From Microbacterium sp. (GTDB taxonomy: Bacteria > Actinomycetota > Actinomycetes > Actinomycetales > Microbacteriaceae), in the NCBI GenBank assembly GCA_029267645.1, contig JAJUIM010000005.1, positions 1-19,770 of the forward strand: a stretch of DNA of 19,770 nucleotides, given 5' to 3'. Below are positions 14,505 to 19,770 of this stretch, piece by piece. The stretch's first letter is position 1. Each line of letters starts with the position of its first letter. Both the position numbers and the translations under genes were made by a program. The notes under the pieces were generated by a model. The model worked only from the letters and a program-made list of their open reading frames with translations. It did no database searches and was not told where the DNA came from.

Positions 14505-15399
14505 GCTTCCCGAGGTCGAGGTCGTTCGCGCTGGCCTCGCGCCCGCGATCGTGGGCGCGAGGATCGCCGGCGTCGAGGTGCACGACGAGCGCGCCCTCAC
14601 GCGGCACGCGCCGGGCGGCGCGCACTTCGCGCGCGAGCTCGAGGGGAGGCGCGTGCGCGCGGCAGTGCGCCGAGGCAAGTTCCTCTGGTTCCCGCTGGCG
14701 GAGGCCGACACCGCGATCGTGGCGCACCTCGGCATGAGCGGGCAGATGCTGCTGCGCAGCCCGGGCGCGCCCGCCGAGCGGCACGAGCGGATCCGCCTCG
14801 CGATCGAGCATCCCGATCACGGCGAGCTCGCGGTCGTGTTCGCCGACCAGCGCACGTTCGGATCCCTCGCGATCGACGACCTCGTGCCGACGTCCGACGG
14901 GGCGCCGGGCGGCTTCGGGGATCCGCTGCCCGTCGTGGCCTCGCAGGCCGCGCATATCGGCCGCGACCCGCTGGATCCGGCGTTCGACGACCGCGCGTTC
15001 CGCGCGGCGCTCGCGCGTCGCCGCTCGGCCATCAAACGGGTGCTGCTCGACCAGAACCTTGTGAGCGGCATCGGCAACATCTACGCCGACGAGTCGCTGT
15101 GGGCGGCGCGGATCCACCCCGAGACGATCGCGGCCGACCTCTCGACCCGCGCCGTGAACCGCCTGCTTGCGGAGGTGCGCCTGGTGCTGCAGAAGGCGCT
15201 GGCCGAGGGCGGCACGAGCTTCGACGCGCAGTACGTGAACGTGAACGGGCAGGCGGGGTACTTCGCGCACAGCCTCAACGCATACGGGCGGACGGGGGAG
15301 GCGTGCCAGCGGTGCGGCGGCCCGGTCGCCCGCGTCGCGTTCACGAATCGGTCGAGCCACTTCTGCCCGCGGTGCCAGCGGAAGCGTCGTCCGGGCTGA
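14497..15399 (+). CDS. mutM: Formamidopyrimidine-DNA glycosylase (Fpg/MutM)
   Basis: Bifunctional glycosylase/AP lyase removing 8-oxoguanine and formamidopyrimidines. It is 300 residues. The N-terminal MPELPEVEVVRAGL holds the catalytic Pro and Glu exposed after Met removal. The Lys in RRGKFLW and the H2TH segment (LLDQNLVSGIGNIYADE) follow. The C-terminal zinc finger is C-x2-C-x16-C-x2-C within CQRCGGPVARVAFTNRSSH and FCPRC. The ATG overlaps the rnc stop by 8 nt. It is the last recognisable housekeeping gene; smc, which normally follows rnc-mutM in actinobacteria, is absent. Confidence 0.95.
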   Translation: MPELPEVEVVRAGLAPAIVGARIAGVEVHDERALTRHAPGGAHFARELEGRRVRAAVRRGKFLWFPLAEADTAIVAHLGMSGQMLLRSPGAPAERHERIRLAIEHPDHGELAVVFADQRTFGSLAIDDLVPTSDGAPGGFGDPLPVVASQAAHIGRDPLDPAFDDRAFRAALARRRSAIKRVLLDQNLVSGIGNIYADESLWAARIHPETIAADLSTRAVNRLLAEVRLVLQKALAEGGTSFDAQYVNVNGQAGYFAHSLNAYGRTGEACQRCGGPVARVAFTNRSSHFCPRCQRKRRPG

Positions 15400-15738
15400 C
15401 GGTTTCTGCCCGCACTCGCGCTCTCTCTGAGGTCGCAAGAGGCGTGACCTCGCGATCCCTTCTGCCACTTCTGTCGGCGAAGGGGCTCCGCTGCTCATCG
15501 ACCGTTCCATCAACCCCGCGCGTCGGGCTCGGCTGCCTCGCGTGTTGCAACAACGGGCGACGTCATGCAGCAGGAGTACGAAGCTGCGTGCGATGCTTGA
15601 TCGGCTGATCAGCTCAGCCCTCTGAACCAGTAACAACAGGACCCCGTGGGACACCATGTCCACGGGGTCCTGGTCCTTTGCTCGGCTTCAGAGAGGTGTT
15701 CTCCACCTACGAATTCGACGGGGTTTCGTTGTTCGTCG
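15400..15738. other. Gene-poor junction after mutM
   Basis: No convincing gene was found in this 339-nt stretch. It holds a 6-bp inverted repeat (GAGGTC 15429-15434 with GACCTC 15446-15451) that may help terminate mutM, a 10-bp palindrome GCTGATCAGC (15604-15613) and a strong hairpin (15638-15671). A minus-strand frame is open through much of it but has no family I recognise. This is where the conserved rnc-mutM-smc order breaks, so it probably contains the left boundary of the acquired segment. Confidence 0.5.
15638..15671. terminator. Bidirectional terminator-like hairpin
   Basis: AGGACCCCGTGG then GACA pairs with TGTCCACGGGGTCCT; the stem is 15 bp with one bulged G and a 3-nt loop. TGGTCCTTT follows on the plus strand, and GTTGTTACTGG on the minus strand. 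It lies 68 nt after the stop of the minus-strand gene at 15739, which it most likely terminates. Confidence 0.65.
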
Positions 15739-16179
15739 TCACCCGTGGACGCCTGCCTCGGTGAGCCGGAAGTCCAGTGCGTCGTACGCCTCCGGTCGGT
15801 AGAGGTGGTCGAAGGAGCCGAAGCTCGGTACCTCAGTGGCGAGGTCGGCTTCCCACGACTCGGGAGCCGCTCCGGCGACCTCACGCAGCGGAGCTTTGCC
15901 CTCGGAGTCCGGTATGCCCGCCCTCAGCGTCCACGGACCCTCGTGGTGCTTGAAGTGCAGCTTGGCAGGTCTCGGACCGTGGCCGAGCGGTACCTCGAAG
16001 AACGATATCTCGTGCAGCTGGGCCGCCTCGTCGGCCTGGAGCGGGCGCGTCATCTTCGTGCGCCCCAGGCTCCACCCGTGTGCGTACGCGACCGCGAGCC
16101 CCGTGCGCGCCCTCCCGATGACCCTGACCGGCCGATAGTCTACGTACGTCGCCCCGGGATCCGAAGCGGCCTCCCGCAC
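15739..16179 (-). CDS. Unknown protein, possibly 5'-truncated or frameshifted
   Basis: A 146-residue reading frame from GTG 16179. I do not recognise the family. It looks coding: high G/C third positions and a balanced composition with segments such as YRPVRVIGRARTGLAVAYAHG, HEISFFEVPLGHGPRP and KLHFKHHEGPWTLRAG. No signal peptide or membrane segment is seen. The start is doubtful: the frame is open for a further 26 codons upstream without a good start or RBS. A second minus frame starting at ATG 16276 would join it in frame if one base near 16201 were removed. That upstream part lies antisense to the RBS and start of the next plus-strand gene, so a truncated gene is an alternative. The hairpin at 15638-15671 could terminate it. 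Confidence 0.5.
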   Translation of the reverse strand: MREAASDPGATYVDYRPVRVIGRARTGLAVAYAHGWSLGRTKMTRPLQADEAAQLHEISFFEVPLGHGPRPAKLHFKHHEGPWTLRAGIPDSEGKAPLREVAGAAPESWEADLATEVPSFGSFDHLYRPEAYDALDFRLTEAGVHG

Positions 16180-16241
16180 GTCGGCAGCCTCGATGCCGCC
16201 TGCCGCCGCCCGGCCCCGGAGGGACGAGGAAGGAGAACTCG

Positions 16242-16778
16242 ATGCCCAGCCCGGTGTTCACCGTCAGGAACGGCACTTACGAGGAGTTCCTCGACGTCTA
16301 CGACCCGGCAACGCAGGACATCACCAAGCTCCTCTTCAGAGCATCAGGGAACCACGACCCGGTCGAGCGGGCGAGGATCATGAACAGGCTGCTCGATGAC
16401 GGGGCCGACCCGAGCGCTGAGCACGAGCAGGGCTCCACGCTGCTCGCCGTCCTCGAAACCGACCACGATCCCTCGGTCGACGGGCCTCTTCTCGAGCGAC
16501 TCATCGCCGGCGGGGCGAATGTCAATGCCATGGACCGCAAAGGCGACCGCGTCATCGACCTCGTCCGCAGGATGAGCGGTGTCAGCGACGCTGACCGCCG
16601 ACCCTATTACCACGCAGTCTTCGAGTCGGGTTCGCTCGACCTCGACCTGCCCGAGAGCCCCCGTCGCCCCGAGGGGCCGACCTACCGCGACAGCTTCGAG
16701 CAGAGTTCGGGCAAGGATCGATTCCCGGTGCTGCACGCGTACTTCGATGCCTGGGCTGAGAGGAACCCCCGACCATGA
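16242..16778 (+). CDS. Ankyrin-repeat-like protein, putative immunity-type
   Basis: A 178-residue soluble protein with no signal peptide. ATG 16242 has a strong RBS (GGAAGGAG at 16228-16235, 6-nt spacing). The middle has ankyrin-like helical pairs: NRLLDDGADPSAEHEQGSTL (about 47-66) and LLERLIAGGANVNAMDRKGD (about 83-102), with the LLxxGADxN pattern. The C-terminus is KDRFPVLHAYFDAWAERNP. I recall this type of short ankyrin protein from actinobacterial polymorphic-toxin loci, where it may act as immunity protein; no toxin is visible here, so the role is inference. A 21-codon relic of a close relative lies at 19209-19271 on the other strand. The stop overlaps ATGA of a 7-codon ORF before the next gene. 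Confidence 0.8.
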   Translation: MPSPVFTVRNGTYEEFLDVYDPATQDITKLLFRASGNHDPVERARIMNRLLDDGADPSAEHEQGSTLLAVLETDHDPSVDGPLLERLIAGGANVNAMDRKGDRVIDLVRRMSGVSDADRRPYYHAVFESGSLDLDLPESPRRPEGPTYRDSFEQSSGKDRFPVLHAYFDAWAERNPRP

Positions 16779-16794
16779 ACCGCCTCGACGAGCC

Positions 16795-17313
16795 ATGACA
16801 GAGCGAGAGGAACCGACAGGACCCGTCGGCTGGGTCGACCTCATCGACCCGCTGCTCGACGACATTGAGGACGAGGACTGGCGCGCCAAGAGCGCCGGGT
16901 CGTTCGATGTGGTCGAGGCCCAGCAGAAGTACACACTCGACGGACGCGTCGTCGCCGACGTCTCCTACGACTTCCCCCGGCTCCTGCTGGCCACGACTGA
17001 CCGGTGGCAACTCACAGTGGAGGGCGACTTCACCTTCACCCATCAGGGCACGGTCCACTCCTCCCTCGCCGACCAGGACGAGGAGATCGTCGCGCTCCTG
17101 CGTGAGGGCATCGGCGCTCCGATCCGACGATTCTCCATCCACGTCGACGACTCCCTGTCCTTCGAGCTCGCCGGCGGCTCCTTCCGCGTCGAGCACGACC
17201 CGGAGCTCGAGGCATGGTCGTTCATCGGCCCCGGCCATCGGCTGGCCATGGCACCCACCGAAACAATCTCCCCGCGCCCGACCAGCGCCACCCGAGACGT
17301 CGCGGGCCAATGA
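16795..17313 (+). CDS. DUF6188-like protein of unknown function
   Basis: A 172-residue soluble, acidic protein from ATG 16795. The segment QLTVEGDFTFTHQG (about 68-81) followed by a second beta-rich half ending SFRVEHDPELEAWSFIGPG resembles the DUF6188 pattern, whose C-terminus reads roughly DPxYEAWxLxGPxG. The assignment is from memory and moderate. An in-frame start at 16579 would lie inside the ankyrin gene and adds low-complexity Arg/Ser sequence, so I reject it. It starts 16 nt after the ankyrin stop and is probably co-transcribed. DUF6188 proteins are small, strand-rich and often found in toxin/immunity neighbourhoods, which fits but does not prove an immunity role. Confidence 0.72.
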   Translation: MTEREEPTGPVGWVDLIDPLLDDIEDEDWRAKSAGSFDVVEAQQKYTLDGRVVADVSYDFPRLLLATTDRWQLTVEGDFTFTHQGTVHSSLADQDEEIVALLREGIGAPIRRFSIHVDDSLSFELAGGSFRVEHDPELEAWSFIGPGHRLAMAPTETISPRPTSATRDVAGQ

Positions 17314-17336
17314 TGAGACGAGAGGTGAGACGAGAG
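17314..17336 (+). repeat. 11-bp direct repeat (two copies, 12-bp period)
   Basis: TGAGACGAGAG occurs at 17314-17324 and again at 17326-17336, separated by one G. It sits just after the DUF6188-like stop and 60 nt before the lipoprotein start. It may be a binding site or simple slippage. Confidence 0.6.
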
Positions 17337-17395
17337 AAGTGACAGCCTACTCAAGCAGGAGAAGGCCACTGAGGCAGGGGTCCACTGGTGAGGGC

Positions 17396-17956
17396 ATGCG
17401 GTCGCGCTTTCCCCAGATGCTCCTGGCCGGTCTCGCGTTCTCCGCATTCGCCCTTGCGGGGTGCTCGTCGACAACGGATGCGGAGGAGGACATCACCATC
17501 TCCCCGAAGCCCGTCGTCTCCTCCCCGGAGCCCGTCGCGACGCAGGTGTCCATCCGCCCTGTCGTGGCGGACGTCCCCGACCCCAGGCCCACGGAGATCG
17601 CCTCCGAGTCCCCGCCTCCTGCGGATGTCTGCGCCGAGCCGCCGCTGACCCTCCCTCTGGCCGACGACGCCACGGAGCAGCACACGGGGTGCGTCACGAT
17701 CGACGACACGCGGGGCTTCGACCTCGCAGACGCCACATGGACGACGGTCACCGACGGGTACGTCGGCACGCACACGCTCACCCTGCATCTCAGCGCTGAC
17801 GACGCCGAGTCGCTCGAGGCCCTCATGGAATCGGTCGACCACCCCACCGAACTTGCCGTCGTCGCAGGCGACCAGGCGGCGAGGATCGGCTCCTACGACC
17901 CCGGGGACGAATACCTCGATCTCCCGACCGGGTTGGAATCCGTCTTCCGTGGCTGA
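17396..17956 (+). CDS. Small secreted lipoprotein, possible SecD-P1-like domain
   Basis: A 186-residue protein from ATG 17396. Residues 1-23 (MRSRFPQMLLAGLAFSAFAL then AGC) form a lipoprotein signal with lipobox LAGC and Cys23. A Pro/Ser/Glu-rich linker (about 35-80) follows, then a folded part (about 85-186) whose pattern THTLTLHLSADDAESLEALM and ELAVVAGDQAARIGSY resembles the head of the SecD P1 domain (a strand, an AxxLxxLT-type helix, then LAIVLDGxVxSAP). That similarity is tentative. The stop TGA at 17954 coincides with the first bases of transposase-derived sequence, so the natural C-terminus may have been replaced when the element arrived. Confidence 0.75.
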   Translation: MRSRFPQMLLAGLAFSAFALAGCSSTTDAEEDITISPKPVVSSPEPVATQVSIRPVVADVPDPRPTEIASESPPPADVCAEPPLTLPLADDATEQHTGCVTIDDTRGFDLADATWTTVTDGYVGTHTLTLHLSADDAESLEALMESVDHPTELAVVAGDQAARIGSYDPGDEYLDLPTGLESVFRG

Positions 17957-18131
17957 ACCGGGAGGCTATCCTGGCCACCGAGTGGGCCTACCGGCAGACC
18001 TTCACCAGCAACGCCGACCGAGCAGCTGCCCGTGCGCCCTGGCTCGAGCACGACAACACTGTCCGCCACCCCAGCGCACTCGGAGGCCTGCCGCCGATCA
18101 GCCGCTTGTGACCAACGTGGTGGCCGTGTAC
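17953..18131 (+). mobile_element. 3' end of an IS481-family-like transposase gene and element terminus
   Basis: From 17953 to the TGA at 18109-18111 the plus strand encodes about 52 residues that match the transposase C-terminus: ILATEWAYRQTFTSNADRAA, ARAPWLEHDNT and SALGGLPPISRL. Only this tail remains; the helix-turn-helix and the DDE residues are missing, so it cannot transpose. GTGTACA at 18125-18131 fits the outer end of the terminal repeat (IS481 relatives commonly end TGT...ACA). No matching left end was found nearby. It follows directly on the lipoprotein stop codon. Confidence 0.8.
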
Positions 18132-18147
18132 ACCGAGGAGGATCCCC

Positions 18148-19182
18148 GTGGCCGATTCACCCGAACTCGCCGACCTCATCGTCATTCGCCGCAAGCCCTC
18201 GAAGCAGGCCGCCGAACGACACTTCTGAGCTTTCGAGGACACCCTCGCCGAACGCACAGATGCCTTCGCCGACGAAGCACTCGCCGGCGCCGACGCACGC
18301 CGTTACTCGATCGACTCCCTCGACGTCGTCGAACGCCTGTTCCTCGAACGAATCACCTCTCCGTCCGACCTCGACGACCCGGCAACGACCACGTTCTTCT
18401 TCGACGTCTTCCGCTATCTCGGCGAAACGATCCTTCGTACCAGCGGCGGCCACTGGGAATGGGAAGAACTCTGGGAGACCGATGCCAAGGGCGCCGGCCT
18501 GCCCTTCGTCCGCGTGAACTCCTCCGAGTCCTTCGACACCGGCGGTAGCATCAACGTCTACACCAGCCTCCTCGGAGCCGCAGGAACCCGAACCGGAACC
18601 TACTTCCGTGAACTCGCCACCGAAGTGCTCGAAAGCTTCGGAGAAACCGGACCCATCGAGCTGACCTCCGGTTGGCGCGCCATGGCATTGCCCGACCCCA
18701 CTCACGCCAATCCGGCCCTTCGCACGTTCCTTTCCGAGCAGACTGCGGAGCTCGCCGCACTCGAGACCTCGTATCCGGAGATCGCACCTCTCGACAACAC
18801 CCGCGAATCACTCGACCGGATCGAGCAATGGCTGCTCCACAGGTATCCCGATACCCAGTCCCTCTCAGCCGACGTCGAGAACCTCGACCTCGTTCGCGCC
18901 GCCCGCGCCATCGCAGCAACCTTCGTTGCTCTCGGCGGAGGCCGCATCTATGTCGTCGACCCCGAACAAATGAAGCCCGTACGCGCATCCACACCGAAGG
19001 ACGCATACCCGTATGTCCAACGAGTGAGCGAACACGGGCTCGCAGGATACCCGCACCACACATGGACCTACCTCCGGACGTCTGTCAAGGCAAAGGCCCC
19101 CGGCTCACCGCTTCCCCCACGCAGCGGTCAGAATCTCCGGCACGAACTCGAGACCTACGCTGCCGAGGACATCGAGAACTGA
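18148..19182 (+). pseudogene. 345-codon gene of unknown family interrupted by one in-frame TGA
   Basis: GTG 18148 has a strong RBS (GAGGAGG 18135-18141). The frame reads MADSPELADLIVIRRKPSKQ and so on, meets TGA at codon 27 (18226-18228) in the context H-F-stop-A-F-E-D, then stays open to the natural stop at 19182. TGG to TGA (Trp to stop) is the simplest change. Translation could only resume far downstream, for example at GTG 18514 (222 residues). I do not recognise the family. Codons 57-105 and 221-269 form an ungapped internal repeat (SLDxxExxxLxR ... R....T.....GG). No signal or membrane segment is seen. Codon use (GAA, GGA, CGA, ACC) differs from the core genes, suggesting transfer from a different genome. 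Confidence 0.8.
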
Positions 19183-19208
19183 GAGCAGTGGCGATCACCT
19201 CCCGCACA

Positions 19209-19271
19209 CGGCGGGTGTTGCCGGTGCCACGTGGTGAAGAACGCACGCAGCACCGGGAAGCGGTCGGACTG
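19209..19271 (-). pseudogene. Relic of a second ankyrin-type gene (C-terminal 21 codons)
   Basis: The minus strand reads QSDRFPVLRAFFTTWHRQHP, which aligns with the C-terminus KDRFPVLHAYFDAWAERNP of the ankyrin-type protein at 16242-16778. DRFPVL, A, F, W and P positions coincide. The frame then continues without the expected stop to 19155, running antisense to the broken gene. Upstream it soon meets the end of the membrane-protein gene. It is a short 3' remnant of a homologous gene in opposite orientation. Confidence 0.6.
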
Positions 19272-19307
19272 ATACGTTCGATTCCCCTTCGCGCAGCTCA
19301 GTGGGCG

Positions 19308-19541
19308 TCAGGGCACGAAGACCGGCGCGGTGTAGAAGAGATTCCCCTCGAAGAGCAGCTGCCCGACGCCGAGGCCGACAAGGCTCGCGGCGGCCACCGC
19401 GAGTAGTGCGTATACGTGGCCAGCGCCGCGCCACGTACGCCACCCGCTCATCGAGAGCACGACGAGGCCGAGCATGTGCGCCACCACCAGGGGCACCCCG
19501 CCGACGACTGCCGCAATGAACGATGTCCTGAACCTACACAC
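19308..19541 (-). CDS. Small integral membrane protein, two predicted helices
   Basis: A 77-residue protein from GTG 19541, chosen because GGTGGAG ends 6 nt before it. A TTG five codons upstream is possible but has no RBS. Two hydrophobic segments are visible: about residues 9-30 (AAVVGGVPLVVAHMLGLVVL) and 45-65 (ALLAVAAASLVGLGVGQLLF), separated by a short basic loop (GWRTWRGAG), so the N- and C-termini are on the same side. I do not recognise the family and give no function. It converges on the broken 345-codon gene, with the ankyrin relic between them. Confidence 0.6.
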   Translation of the reverse strand: MCRFRTSFIAAVVGGVPLVVAHMLGLVVLSMSGWRTWRGAGHVYALLAVAAASLVGLGVGQLLFEGNLFYTAPVFVP

Positions 19542-19575
19542 CTTCAGCTCCACCAATATGTTCAGGCAATGTGTT

Positions 19576-19746
19576 TCAGCAATAGCCTCCGGGCTCGTCG
19601 ATGTGGCCGGTGGCGAGGATTTCGCCGGTGTGCCGGCCGTCGCGGGTCAGCTGACGGCGTGAGGCGATGACCCGTTCTCGGACCGGGCGCGGCCCTCGCC
19701 GCCACGCGATTCTATGGCCTGCCCAGCCTCTGACCGATGTCTCGAC
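19576..19746 (-). other. Unidentified open coding fragment near the right edge
   Basis: A minus-strand frame is open for 56 codons, ending RVIASRRQLTRDGRHTGEIL then ATGHIDEPGGYC and TGA at 19576. The composition looks protein-like, but there is no ATG or GTG start and the frame is closed upstream by TGA at 19747. It may be the 3' relic of another gene. I do not recognise it. Confidence 0.3.
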
Positions 19747-19770
19747 TCATCCGTCCCGGGTGGACCTAGG

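Noticed and set aside
15646..16383. Plus-strand frame of 245 codons as a toxin gene upstream of the ankyrin gene
   Set aside because: Its translation is Arg/Pro/Ser-rich and the minus strand over the same stretch is far more protein-like.
16579..16794. Upstream extension of the DUF6188-like gene
   Set aside because: Overlaps the ankyrin gene in another frame and has shadow composition.
18226..18228. UGA as selenocysteine
   Set aside because: No SECIS-like stem-loop was evident just after the codon and no selenoprotein family is recognised; a Trp-to-stop change is simpler.
18672..19406. Plus-strand frame of 244 codons overlapping the broken gene
   Set aside because: Low-complexity Arg-rich shadow of the frame ending at 19182.
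1..19770. CRISPR array, prophage or rRNA
   Set aside because: No regularly spaced repeats, phage structural genes or rRNA-like segments were seen on reading through.

Overview
This window reads as a chromosomal segment of a high-GC actinobacterium, most likely in or near the Microbacteriaceae (for example Microbacterium or a relative). The evidence is the strong G/C bias at third codon positions, the actinobacterial order leuC-leuD-murA-plsC-gpsA-ddl-(DUF3515)-thiL-rsmD-recG-coaD-DUF177-rpmF-rnc-mutM, and an L32 protein with no cysteines. The genus is my inference; no 16S or other marker is present.

Left part (1-1643): the 5' end of a metallo-hydrolase-like gene leaves to the left. It is followed by a promoter, tRNA-Glu(CTC), a strong terminator, and a terC-family gene whose leader looks like a yybP-ykoY (manganese) riboswitch. 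A 17-bp terminator closes terC.

Core part (1643-15399): leuC-leuD (leucine biosynthesis) is preceded by a probable leucine leader peptide with three consecutive Leu codons and a perfect hairpin. Then come murA (peptidoglycan), plsC and gpsA (phospholipid), ddl (D-Ala-D-Ala), a DUF3515 lipoprotein on the minus strand, thiL, rsmD (minus), recG, coaD, DUF177/YceD, rpmF, rnc and mutM. murA to ddl are tightly packed with overlaps, and so are DUF177 to mutM. Seven transcription-unit starts share one layout: a TANNNT -10 box exactly 6 nt before ATG or GTG, which suggests leaderless mRNAs.

Right part (15400-19770): after mutM the usual smc gene is missing and the composition and gene density change. 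Here lie a possibly 5'-broken unknown gene (minus), an ankyrin-type protein, a DUF6188-like protein, a small lipoprotein, and the 3' end of an IS481-like transposase. Next is a 345-codon gene of unknown family broken by one in-frame TGA, then a 21-codon relic of a second ankyrin-type gene, a small two-helix membrane protein (minus) and an unidentified coding fragment. The mix of small immunity-like proteins, relics and a transposase end looks like an eroding horizontally acquired locus, possibly the immunity-gene tail of a polymorphic toxin system. No toxin gene is visible, so that role is inference only. No CRISPR array, rRNA or prophage was seen.
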